Assembly: GCA_024196135.1 (NCBI GenBank)
Contig: JAMQCK010000035.1
Span: 1-64,000 of the forward strand
DNA from: Pleurotus ostreatus/Saccharomyces cerevisiae fusant
Lineage: Eukaryota; Opisthokonta
Direction: 5' to 3'
Length of the DNA: 64,000 nucleotides
A program made the translations under genes and the position numbers. Shown here in pieces: positions 11,261-22,691 of the stretch; position 1 is the stretch's first letter, and each line of letters starts with the position of its first letter. The notes below the pieces were generated by a model. It did not search any database. It was not told the DNA's origin and saw only the letters and a program-made list of their open reading frames with translations.

Positions 11261-12932
11261 ATGTCTTCCGTCGACCAGGTCTCCGACAAGATGCAGAACG
11301 CGCACATCTCCCGGCGCTCCTCGGATAGCAGCGACACCGCCCCGCCCATGTCGCCCTTCTCCTCCGCGAACGGCTCGTACGCCACCACCCCCGACAACTC
11401 GCGCCCTCCCTCGCCCCTTCTCCGCCCCCTACCTCCTCACAAGCCGCTGAAGGCGCATGGGCTGCCCACCAAGCCCAGCACCAACTTGCTCGGTGGCGCG
11501 AGCATGAGCTTCACCGCGATCGCCAACTCCGCGGCGAAGAAGCAGAAGGAGCGCACCAAGTCCTCTGGCTCTGCCTCCCAGCCCTCATCTCCTCCGTCTC
11601 CAGAGTCGGGCGCGCAACGGAGCACGTCTCCCGAGCAGCAGCAGGCTTCGGACGACGAGAGCGCAGACGACCACGGCGCATCCAGCACCGCGGAGGTGCG
11701 CCCGCCGCCTGCGCGCCGCACTTCGTCGGCCGCGATGGCGCCTTTCATCACCAAGTTCGAGCCCTTTGAGCCGACCGAGTTCGTCGTCGACAAGGAGGCT
11801 GGCACGCGATCGCCCGCAAAGCTCGAGAAGGTCGCGATCGTCGGCAGCGGCAGCTGGGGCACTGCCCTCGCCCGCGTCGCCGCGATCAACGCTGCCAACC
11901 TCGAGGGCTTCGATGACGAGGTCCGTATGTGGGTTCGCGAGCGCGAGGTATGTTTCATTTGTCCTGCTTCTTTGACGCATCGTGCTGACGCGTGGACAGG
12001 TGCCTGGCAAGGGCAAACTCACCGACATCATCAATTCGACGCACCAGAACGAGCGATATCTGCCTAACGTCGAGCTGCCCGAGAACCTCGTTGCCGTCTC
12101 CGATCTCAAGGAGGTCGTGAAGGGCGCTACCCTCCTCCTCTTCGTCGTTCCCCACCAGTTCCTTCCGAACGTCCTCAAGACGCTCAAGGAGCCTGGCGTC
12201 ATCGACCCGCGTGCGCGCGCGATCTCCGCCATCAAGGGCGTCGAGGTCGACTTGCGCGAGGATGGCGCAGACATCTACACCTACCCCTTCGTCATCGAGA
12301 AGGAGCTGCACATCCCGTGCTCTGCTCTCGGTGGTGCCAACATCGCTCTCGACGTCGGCAAGGGCGAGTTCTGCGAGACGACCATCGGCGTACCATCCCC
12401 GAAGGACGCCGCGCTCTGGCACGCGGTCTTCGACGGTCCTGCCTTCCGTGTACACCCCATCGAGGACGTCGCCGGTGTCTCCCTATCCGGCGCGCTCAAG
12501 AACGTCGTCGCGATGGCCGCCGGCTTCGTCGACGGCATGGGCCTCGGCGGCAACACCAAGGCCGCCATCCTCCGCCACGGCCTCATCGAGATGTCGAACT
12601 TCACGCTCGAGTTCTTCCCCTCCGCGTCCCCGCTCACCTTCTCGCACCACTCCGCGGGCATGGCGGACCTCATCACGACCTCGTTCGGCGGGCGCAACCG
12701 CAAGTGCGCGGAGGCGTTCGTGCGCGCGAAGATGGAGGGCAAGCCGAAGACGTTCCAGCAGCTGGAGGAGGAGCTGCTGAACGGGCAGAAGCTGCTGGGC
12801 GTCGAGACCGCGCGCGTGGTGTTCGAGTTCCTGCAGGCGCGCACGCGCCTCGACGGGTACCCGCTCTTCGAGAAGGTGTACCGCATCAGCTTCGAGGGCA
12901 TGGACCCGAAGCGGATGTTCGAGGACCTGTGA
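11261..12932 (+). CDS. NAD-dependent glycerol-3-phosphate dehydrogenase with long N-terminal extension
   Basis: Reduces dihydroxyacetone phosphate to glycerol-3-phosphate with NADH, for glycerol (osmolyte) and glycerolipid synthesis. Two exons (11261-11947 and 12000-12932; GTATGT donor, ACAG acceptor) give 539 residues. The Rossmann motif VGSGSWGTALA begins at about residue 194. The catalytic-domain signatures ISAIKGVE, SGALKNVVAMAAGFVDGMGLGGNTKAA and the C-terminal FQQLEEELLNGQKLLG segment are intact. Usual family length is about 350-390. The first 185 residues are an added Ser/Pro/Ala-rich, low-complexity segment with no obvious cleavable presequence. The catalytic part starts only after FEPTEFVVDKEAG. 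The gene forms a divergent pair with a glycerol-3-phosphatase-like gene. Confidence 0.95.
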
Positions 12933-15900
12933 GCGTGCGCGCCAGCAGCCTCAAAACGCAGACGCACGCACCACGCCGGCCCCGCTTCGCTTCTCCAGTA
13001 GAGCGCACCCCGTCCGTCCTCTCGCATTCCCTTGCATCTATCCGCGTCTTGCATTCACTCATCGTCGTCCCGTCATCCACCCACCCATCGCGCGCGCCCG
13101 CCGCCGCGCCTGTATCATCAGTGTAGCATTATACCACCTCACGCTCCTCCTCGCAAGTCGAAGCTTTACCCTTCCTGCCTATTTATGTAGTCCTAATCCT
13201 TTCCTCTATCCGCCAATTTTCCTCTATCCGCCAACTTTCCTCCATCCTCCATTGCAACAAGCATTCACATGCATCGTCGTCCACCCTCTTCTTACCCTTC
13301 TGTTCACGTCGTGCACTATCTGACTGCTCCATTTTCACTGTATAATGCGTTACGACGCGGCTAGATGAGTATCTAGAATACTTAGAAAGAACTACGAAGC
13401 AGAATGAACCATGAAGTTTGAATGAGCTCTCGTCTGATTGGCCTTTGCTATTTCGTCTGGATGCCTTCGCGGCTTCGCCTTTGCTCTGAAAGGACTTCGC
13501 TTCTGCGCCCATGGCGAGGACTTGAACAAATTCTAGCAAATACGTAGTTGACACTTCTACAAATCTTCGAAACCCAGCGTGGTGATAGCAACCAGCATGC
13601 CGACCAATGACACCCTGCGAAGGCACCAGGGCGCATGCGGTGCTCTGACTCTGCGCTCAACATGCATACGCCCGAACCGCCGGAAGCTGAGCACGACCAA
13701 TGATGACGTCGTTTCCTTTTTGGATCGTCAAAGCAAGTCTTTTGTTCTTATCGCCGAGGCGCCCGTCGTATCTAGTGAAGATGTAGCTATGACATACATA
13801 GCGTCTAAGTTCGCGCGTATCGCGCGCTCCGGGGGTGCCGGATGCACAGACGCTCATCCAAACACTCGGACGCTCACTCGGACGTCCACAATGCCACTGG
13901 GCGATAGGAGGTAGCTACAGACGTCCTTCTAGATACCCGGCATCGATGGACACGGCGAGGGGGGTGACGAAGTCGGCGAGGGGAATAAAGAAGACAGTCG
14001 GGTGGTGGAGAAGATGGCGAGGGGTGGAGAACACGGCAAGGGTGGCGCGCCGGGCGACAGAATGGGATGGAAGAGGAGCGGGCTGCGATGATGGATCGCC
14101 GAGGGGGGACCTAATACCAATGCGATGCCGATGCCAGCACCATGGCGTGGTGATTGGGGACCGTGGAGGTTGTCGTAAGACGGAAGGGAATAATTCTATC
14201 TATCGATGGCGTGTTGGAGGGTGAGGGAGGACTAGCTTAGACTACGAAGGGCAAACGAGGGGTGCGGCGCCCGCGTGGGAGGTGCGGTCGTGGCGCGGTG
14301 GCGCGCGCGCGAAGGCATCGTGGCGGGTGCGCTAAGCTCGGTGCAGGGTTCGCGTGCGGGCAGGGTGCGATTGCGGTCGCGCATTACAAAATGGCGAGGA
14401 CGAATGCGTCGATGTCAGAGATCATCATGAAGCCAGGCGAGCAGGCGGCTAAAATGGCCGGCGGATATGAAGCCTTCGTGAGAGTTGAGTGTGAGAGGAA
14501 CAGGAGGAGCTGTGTTCCATTTTCGCGAGGAAGTTGCAAGGCGTGGTCTAGGCGGATCGTATTTAGTGTGCACGTCAGATGGTTGGGTGGGAGAAGTGCG
14601 ACGAAGTGACGGAATGAAGGGAGGCCGTCCGGGGACATTGCCTTTCGACGTGATTGGTCCGCTCGCGAGAAGCGTGTTGAGACAGATTGACATGGTAAGA
14701 GGGTGCGATAGGGTAGCTGTAGACACTGTTACGCAAGAATAAACGGGGTTTCCTCGATGATAGGTCACTCACCTCACTTTGCACCACAGGCTCCATTCAC
14801 GGCGAGCCGACGGCAATACAGTCGTATAAGCGAGGTGCGATGCTCGATACGCACCCTTCGACGGGGGTCACCCAAGGATTACTGATACCGCGCCGATAGC
14901 TAAAGCTGGTTTTCCACCTTGAAAAAGGAAGGTGATGACTCACAAGCCCATTGTACGTCTTACGGCCTCTTCACGATATCACCTGTGCCAATGTGCAGTG
15001 TAAGATCACCGTTGCTGCGCATCGTTTAATACCCTCCGTAAAGTCACTTTGCGGGCGCCGTGAATGCCCTGGATTCAATGACGAGAAGCGTGAAACGCCG
15101 AGAGCTTCGAGATCTTCAGGGGAGGCGCAGCGTCGAAGATGAGATTGGCCGGCCATAAATGCTGCCTCGTGCTATGACCGTGACCAGGCCATCAAAGGCA
15201 GCCGCCTCGTGCTATCGCCAGGGAGCCTTCTTGATGTCAATGCTTGTCGGTACTTCATCGAGATGAATGCAGCACGCTAGATGCCTGCCAGCAGGCGTGA
15301 ACAAACGTGTTACAGCCGCGCCAGCGAAGCATCGAACATAAGCGGCGGTCCCGCCAATACAACGGACGTACCGGCGCATCGTACGGTGGATCTCGGACGC
15401 TGATACTAGCCAGATACAACGGACGTAGCGGTCGTCGGGAGCGTCGAGGCGGGCCTTGGCGGGATGGCCAGCGGGTCGGGTGACTTGCTCGCGGCGGCGG
15501 CGGATGATAGGCTGGCGGCGGCGCGGGGCCTGTTGAGTGGATAAATCCGGCAGGCCTATTCACTGCCCCTTGGCAGCGACCTTGATGCCCAGGGCGCAGC
15601 CTAAGTCGTCTGAAAGGCGGCTTCTGCACTTCGAAAGGGACGGCCCCTGGCGGGCTGGAGGCGGTGAAGATGACGCATGCGCACTGGAATAGAGCGTAAA
15701 TGTCGGGAGAAAATCAGAGGTACGGTGCATACAGTTGAGGGGTGCCAGCATCGGGAGAGGCCCGAATCAGCACGGCCGCGCACCGTTCTACTGCTTCAGT
15801 GAAGGGATCTCCCGGACGAACTTGGGGATGCAATGTGCAGTAGCTGCTTTGTCCGCGTCCTTCGCGTCCAATACTCCCTTGTTCTCGCGGGAGACGCCGC

Positions 15901-17213
15901 GCTGAGGTAGCTTGAGAGTCGAAGGAAGATGTCGTCCGGTACCGTCGGAGGCTATGGGATCGCCAGCACACGATAGGCGCTCGGAAGGACGTCTACTACG
16001 TGCTGGACCGCCGACTTGAACGCAGGAACGTGCGTACAAGAAGTCTCTCTTGATACAGACGAAACAGGGTACCATTGTGCTGCTTGAAAGGCTTGAAAGA
16101 TCCCGTTGGCTTCAGGTCAATGGGCGACGAATCACCGAGTTCGACCCGTGCGGTGTTCTTGCCTTTGCGCAAGGCGGGTAGAAGCGATGACGAAGTGCGG
16201 ATTGGAGGCAGATTCCGTGTATATCTTCCAAGTGTGCAATGTTCTAGTGGCGGTCCGGCATAGTGGGCGTTCAAGATACCAAGCATAGATGGGATTGCAC
16301 ATGCAGACGAAGGGCATCCAGAAGCGCAGAAAGGATGCGCTGTCCTTGTTCCTCGGCATACAACTTCGTCCAATTTGAAGGAGAACCGCAGGAAAAAGAG
16401 TAATTGAAGGTTATGCGCAAGAAAGCAAAGCCCAGCTTAGCAATCCTCATCTTGATGCTTTCTTGAGCCGGATGCGTTATGGATTGCGTGACTGTGCATA
16501 TTCACATGCATAGCCAGTCCTTTGATATGTCAATGAGTCTTGCTTTGGTCAGGAAAAGAGGTGCAGTAGTCAACGAAGATGAGCGGCGCCGGTGAGAAGG
16601 CAAACAATTGATAATAACTTATGACAACCCTCTCACGATCACGTGAATGGATGTTCGACTTCTCAGCGAGCGTCGATTATACCGATCTCGTTGGCCCGGA
16701 AGGCATTGCTTCGACAAGCTAATTACTTTTGAGTGCCTCTGCGATAAGAACACGTAGAAACGCTCTCGTTCGCGACATAAGCGACTGCATAATTACATTG
16801 ACCACCGCGAGCCACCCAGCGGTGCCAAGTCCGAACAGGAGAACTACATGTATCACATAAAGCGACGCGTACGACCATACACAAAACCGTGTACGATCCT
16901 AGGTTAATAATCAACGATAGCGAAGCCGGTAAAAGAATGTGCGGGTGAGGGTGTTCGCGAGTATATAGCGGACGGGGGATCGCGCGACGTGCAAGCCTAG
17001 GTAGGGGCCGCCGGGTAGCGCAGGGGATATCCATGGAGTCCGATGATAGATAGCGAATGCGACGATAATAGGGAATAAGATGCTCGAGATCCAGAGGTAT
17101 GTGATGCGATGTGTGCCAAGGGGGAGAGAGTAAATGAGGTTGCCAGGATGTATGCTGAGTCCGACTGCGCGCGCGGGTAATAATGCTGCGCCTCCACTAG
17201 TACGATGCGCTTA
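12933..17213. other. Gene-poor 4.3 kb spacer, possible decayed gene at 15.7-16.4 kb
   Basis: No intact gene could be assembled. TTTTCCTCTATCCGCCAA is repeated about two and a half times at 13200-13250, probably in the 3' flank of the dehydrogenase gene. A region at 13950-14050 repeats GGCGAGGGG. Between about 15740 and 16380 the minus strand shows short stretches with coding-like composition in changing frames (LYAEEQGQRILSALLDALRL near 16340, and KGVLDAKDADKAATAHCIPK near 15840), interrupted by stops. This suggests a decayed or multi-exon gene that I cannot name. ATACAACGGACGTA occurs twice near 15360 and 15415. Confidence 0.35.
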
Positions 17214-20063
17214 TTATTGCGAGTCTTCTGAAGACCGGCCAAATCCGAACTCTTCGAGCGCGGGTAGTCGTGGAAGGTCACTCCTAGGTATTACGGGTGA
17301 GTCTTCGTGCAGCGTGGGCAGCATCTGGGCGCGTCGTTGCGGAGGGAGGTCGAGGGATATCCGTGGCAGGTCGTCGAGAACGATCGACATCCGCGAGCTG
17401 TAGTCCTCATAGCGCATGCGCGGTGGCGTCGGCGCAGCCTCATACTCGGGAGACGGCGTATCCTGCGGCGAGCGTGATGGACGCGATGACGACTTCGGCT
17501 GAGTATCGAGCGTCAACCGCCGCCGGCGCTCACCGACCTTCCAGATCACATCCTTCAACTCCTGAACAACCTCACCGCCGGGACCGAACCCGCGCGGCGA
17601 AGGCAGTCCCTCCTCCTTGGCCTTTTCCCGGGCAGCGCGCGCGGCCTTGATACGCTCCTCGCGCGACAGCTTCGGTCGCTCGCGCAGCCGTGCCATCGTC
17701 GCGGCGGAGTCGTCCTCAAAAACCTGCTCAGCGCCCGGAGGCGTAAGCCGGGCATTCGCCATCAGCGTCGCCGCCACGTCGTCCCGGAAGTCGGGCGCGG
17801 CGCCGACGTACTCGCCATCGGGCTCGTGGGCGGCGATGCCGCCGTAGGGGTCCATGTCTTCCTCCGCCGGCTCAGGCTTGTCAGAGTCGTCGGAGAGGTC
17901 GTGAGTAAGGTTGGGCATGTCCTCGCTGTCGTCGCCCACTGCTGGAGGCGGAGGGGGAGGCGACACCGTATCGAGAAGACGATCACGGCCGCGCTCGCAC
18001 TCGCGAAGTGCGAGGCCGAGCTCTCGGCGCAACCGTTCGTAGGCTGCGAGGGCAGGGTGTTCCTTCCGCTCGCCGTCTTCCGAATTTCGCGGCGAAGCCT
18101 CGCCAGCCTCTTCCTCCTTCAGCGCGGCAACGGTGCGCTCGAGCTCCTCGCGCGCATCGTCCAGCGCCGACGAGATCACATGCACATGCGCCGCAAAACG
18201 CGCAAGTGGCCCCGGCGTAGGCGCGAACCCGCTCATCGCATGCCGCAGCATCGACGACCGCCGGTTCTTGACCTCACCCCCACTGGACCGGGGTGCATCC
18301 ATATTCCAGCTGACGCGCTTCTTCAAGTACTCCAGGTTGAGACTCGAGCGGCGACTGCCGGCATCGAAGCTGGAGCCGCCTTCCCAAAGGGTGGGTGTCG
18401 GTTGCTCGTCCCTGAGCTTCTGCGTGTCGACCTCCTCGAACGCCTCCGTCAGGCGGGCGGTGGTGTCCGCGAGTGTGCCCGTCAGCAGGCTCATCACTGA
18501 GCGTACGTCCTCCCAGTACAGCTCATCCTCGTCGTCGAAACGCAGCGCCAGAAGATGAGCGCAGGCATATCGCCGTGCCGCAAGGGCGTCATGGACGGAA
18601 TTCGTGAGGGACATGAGCGACAAGGGATGTGTAGAGCCCAATGCCGAAGAACTTCTCGACGACGACAAGCCAAGCGTCTGTAGCCCCATACTCCTCCGTT
18701 TCCGACGCAAGTCGAGGGCCGCACTGCCGAAGCTGCTGATGGACCCATGTGGGCTGTCGTCAACCTGGCCCGCTTCCTCTTCTTGCACGCCGCCCAGGCT
18801 TGGGGTGGTAGGTGTCTTGGGTGTCTTCGGCGTCCCAGGTGCGCTGCGCGACTTGACCGGCGACCCGCCGTTGACCTGAAGAAGAGACGACAAGTCGGAG
18901 CGGCGCTTTTGCCGGTGGGTGAGCACCTGCATCGTTGGACTTCCTGCATTCGCCAGCGCGGCGTACGAGCCATTCCAAGTTGAGCGCTTCAGGCTCGTCA
19001 GCGAGCTGGTGCGTTTGCGCATAGGGAGCGACAGTGGTCGGTCGACATTGGGCAGCTCCGCGTATGGTGGCCTCGAAGGCGAGGATGGCGCGTACATCTC
19101 TGCTAGTGGCGCGAGTTCGGTGGGTGATGTCAGAGCGACAAACAACTGCCGAACGTTATCGCACTGCGTCTGTGTGCTGTGCATAGAGGAGTTGAGCGCG
19201 ATGCGCAGCGGTGACGTCGGCGTCGTCGATGGCGATGATGCGCTAGTGACCATCCTCTGCTCGTCGCGCTCGATGGCCTGGAGGGCCTCCGACACCGCCG
19301 AGTCCCACATATTGCCCGCCGACACCAAGGCGTTCATCGCGTCCAGGGTCTGCTAGAGTCTGAGCGCGCCGATCATCGCTGTCTATAATAATCACACGTA
19401 CGGCTGTATAATCTGGCCTCCCCGCGTTGTCTTGGTTCCTCGAGAGCGCGGCCGCCGCAGCTGCGCATATGAGAATCACCAGCGCGTATGCGCCGGCGGA
19501 CAGAAGGCATGCGAGCAGCGCGATGCCCCCGGGCACCATCCACTCCGGATATTCTGAGGAAATGACCGCGGTGAGGGATTGCCGCGAAGCGCCACTCAGG
19601 CGAAGTTGCTCGTCCTCAAGGTTGCCGGGCGGCGGGGGCGGCGTGCCCGGTAGGCGGTTGGAGGAAGAAGCGACTGATTCGGAGAGGAGGGAGGAGGATA
19701 TGACATGGTATTTGAAGCGCTCGACGAAGGGTGAAGGGGAACTTGACGCGTTCAGCTGCTGAGCGAGATTTGACACGACCTGTCAAGCGCGATGTCAGCC
19801 CGCGCTCGGCGTTTCCTTGCCTGCTACGCACCTCTATAATCTCGAGCACGTAGGTCTGGAGAGGTGTCAACGCGTCCGCGTCCTCGCCATCGGGGAATTC
19901 GCGTTCGTCGTCAAGGAATTCGGCAGCAGCGCCTGGCATTAGCTCGGGAGCTTCGCCGGCCTCATCTGAGCGTAAAGTCAATTTAGTGTTATCTACCATG
20001 CCGTCCATGCTCACCTCTAAGGTACTGCTCGAGGGGATGTTCATCGTACACGGCTTGTGCCAT
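17214..20063 (-). CDS. Vezatin-like (myosin-binding motif) membrane protein
   Basis: Four exons (20063-20015, 19965-19832, 19779-19402, 19352-17214) join in frame to about 899 residues. Exon 1 encodes MAQAVYDEHPLEQYL. I chose this start because the alternative ATG at 20044 leaves the next exon out of frame. Exon 3 carries PFVERFKYHVISSSLLS and a hydrophobic hairpin-like segment (about residues 125-165, GGIALLACLLSAGAYALVI). The long last exon has many Ser/Pro phosphorylation-like clusters, an acidic stretch (EDMPNLTHDLSDDSDKPEPAEEDMDPYGG) and a basic helix (REERIKAARAAREKAKEEG). The layout matches fungal proteins assigned to the vezatin/peroxisomal myosin-binding family (PF12632). That is my recollection of the family and not a search result. 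A role in tethering organelles to myosin would be inference. The gene lies divergent to the SMP-30-like gene. Confidence 0.55.
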
Positions 20064-20534
20064 GTCGAAAGTCGAGATATTCGCGTCGTTAAAGTGTCGT
20101 TACGCGGTAAATTTCGGTGTAAAGAGCGCAAGGAAGGGGAAGCGGACAGAACTATCGCATACGGAGGAGCCTGGAGGAGCGGAGGCAAGGACACACACAG
20201 CGCTACTTGGAATCAAGAGCTCAAGAACGGAATTCCCGTTCGCGGATATGTCATGAGACTGCGGTCGGCGGCCCGACAGCTCGCACGTGGAACGCACGTG
20301 TAGGTTCAAATTCGCCGCTGAGCCCAGGCGCCGCGGCATTCACTCCCACCGAGACTCGTTCAGTGACGGACTCTTATCAGGTTGAAGCGGGTCATGGTCC
20401 TCGGACCGCGACGGATACTAGAATGAACCTATCTCCTGCTCATCTCCTGTTCAAATAGCGATCAAGGACAATGCCGACCCACAAGCGCCGGTGCAGCTGC
20501 CTCTCTCGCTCTTTCCTTCGTCGACAGCACTACC

Positions 20535-21615
20535 ATGAGCTCCGAAAGCACAATCGCGACTGAGGTGGGCGGGGGACCTTGGCTGAAGCTCGATCCTCCT
20601 ATGGTCCTCGGCGAAGCACCCATTTTCCGCCCTTCAGACAACACTCTTCACTGGAATGACTGCCTCGACAATCCTCCCGAGATCCACATCCTCCAACTCG
20701 ACCCCAAAACCGGAGACGCAGCAGGCGAAGTCCGCACCCTCAAGCTTGCCGACAGCGTCACCGTCCAGCTCTTCCGCCGCGACCATCCCGGCTCGTACAT
20801 CTGCGCGTACTACCAGGGCGTCGCCTTCCTCGATGAGGCTACGGGCGAGCTCGAGATCGTTAAGGAGATCATCCCGACGAGCGACAGGGGAGTCCGGAGA
20901 TTCAACGATGGCGGCGTGGATGCTGCAGGGCGCTTTTGGCTAGCAGAAATCGACGTGAAGGCGATGCCGTGGGGCGCGGGGAATATCCCGAAGGACTACA
21001 CACCCATCGGGAGACTCTGGCGATACGATCCGGATGGTACGCTCACGCAGATGGAATCTGGGCTGGCGTGCGGAAATGGGATCGGTTGGAGTCCGGACAA
21101 TAAGACGAGTGCGTATGCCGGTTGCGGTTCAGTGTGCTCGAGATCTGACTTGGTGTCCCCAGTGTACCTCAACGACTCAATATCTCAGATCGTGTGGGCA
21201 TACGACTTTGACCTCCCGACTGGAAACCTCAGCAATAAGCGCATATTCATCGACAGGCGCGAAGCTGGCGGCGAGCCCGATGGCATGGTGCTCGAGTGCG
21301 TTACTCCATCTTCCTCTCCTCCCTCCCCGCTCATCCCTGACCTATCCCTCCAGCGTCCACGGAAACCTCTGGATCGCCATGTGGGGCGCCCACAGCGTAA
21401 TGTGCTTCGACCCGACCGGTAAGCAGACCAAAACCATCAAGTTCACCGCGAAGAACATGGCGTGCACAACGTTCGGCGGGCCGAACTACGACGAGCTGTA
21501 CATCGCGAGCGCGCGGGATCGGTCGGCGACGGCTGCAGCGGATGATGATGGCGGGCAGATGTTCAGGTATAAAGTAGGCGTGAAGGGGCTGCCGAAGTAT
21601 GAGTTCGCTGGGTAG
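20535..21615 (+). CDS. SMP-30/gluconolactonase-like beta-propeller protein
   Basis: Three exons (20535-21108, 21163-21295, 21354-21615) give 322 residues. The fold is the SMP-30/gluconolactonase/LRE six-bladed propeller, whose members hydrolyse sugar lactones using one divalent metal. The metal-ligand positions are present: Glu in VLGEAPIF (about residue 28), Asn in CGNGIGWSPDN (about 183), and Asp in MYLNDS, where the Met is made across intron 1. DGMVLDVHGNLWIAMWG, another family signature, is formed across intron 2. Both junctions therefore support the splice model. No signal peptide is seen, so it is probably cytosolic. The substrate cannot be read from sequence. Its start codon is 471 bp from the divergent vezatin-like gene. 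Confidence 0.85.
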
Positions 21616-21839
21616 GGGAAAATGGACGGCAATAAATGGGAACTTGGATGCATCTCTTCAAGGCTGTCGCTGAGCATGAGGACCCTGAAGGTGAGTACCT
21701 GAGGATTGGCTTGGTTGGGAATTCGGTGGATGTTGAGCTGGCGATGGGTCGCGATCGGTCTGCTATGCCTGCTGCCATGATACACGGGTAAATTCCAAGT
21801 ACAACCACTAAAGATACATATCCCTGGTCGATACACGTT

Positions 21840-22324
21840 TTAGTTCTGCGTCGCAATGCACTCGATCTCGACATCGGTGTTGAGGGGGAGCGTCTTGACC
21901 GCCACGCACGTCCGGCACGGCTTCACGTCGCCCCAGTACTCCTTGTACACCTCGTTCACTGCCGCGAAGTCGTCCTAAGAGGTGATCAGAGACCCATCGC
22001 GCGCTCATTAGACGGATAACGCACCATGTTCGAGAGGAAGACGTTAACCTTGACGACGTTGTTCAAGCTCGTGCCCGCCTCCTCGAGGATCGCGCTCAGG
22101 TTCTTGATGCATTGGTGCTAGAGGCCCGTCAGCTTTCCTCCCCATCCTTAAACCACCCTACTCACCGTGTGCGCCTTCACATCGCCGTCGATCAGCTTGC
22201 CCGTCTTCGCGTCCATCGGGACCGCGCCCGAGCAGTACACCATCCCGCCCGCCTTGATCGCCTGCGAGTAGATGCCCGGGAGCGGGGGCGGCGCGTTCAG
22301 GGTCAAGACGGCTTCCTTGGGCAT
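21840..22324 (-). CDS. RidA/YjgF/UK114 family enamine/imine deaminase
   Basis: Three exons (22324-22166, 22117-22025, 21974-21840), all in phase 0, give 128 residues, the typical family size. RidA proteins hydrolyse reactive enamine/imine intermediates such as 2-aminoacrylate made by PLP enzymes; fungal forms are cytosolic or mitochondrial. Family segments are present in order: LNAPPPLPGIYSQAIKAGG, VYCSGAVPMD, HQCIKNLSAILEEAG, NNVVKVNVFLSNM, and PCRTCVAVKTLP with the catalytic-site Arg, followed by DVEIECIA. No mitochondrial presequence is seen. The gene ends 225 bp from the convergent SMP-30-like gene. Confidence 0.95.
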
Positions 22325-22691
22325 TGTGTAGAGGTATAGAGGTGCGGACGGCTGAAATGCCCTCGACGCCCTCCCGAGGCCTTATATCGATGATAGGCTT
22401 CCCCACGGCCCGCGCATGATCCGTTTATCAGGCGGCGCGGGGTCCGAGGCGGGATGTGCATTGTGCTGATTAGAGAATTTGTTTGCCTCCGGCGGCGGGC
22501 GTGTGGCGGGCGCGCTTGCGGCGGTTTGGACGTTGCGGGAGGGGCTTGTGCTCGGAATGCGAGGATGTATGGGGTTCATCTCAGTGGGATCGATGAAGAG
22601 AACAGAGGATGAATAATGGATCGCCCAAGTAAAGATACAACGTTACAAACATATTGGGAGCGCTCGAAGCCTGCCTTACAGTATCCATTGT

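Noticed and set aside
13183..13626. Minus-strand frame of 147 codons
   Set aside because: Includes the TTTTCCTCTATCCGCCAA repeat translated as WRIEE-type repeats and covers the 3' flank of the dehydrogenase gene; low-complexity artefact.
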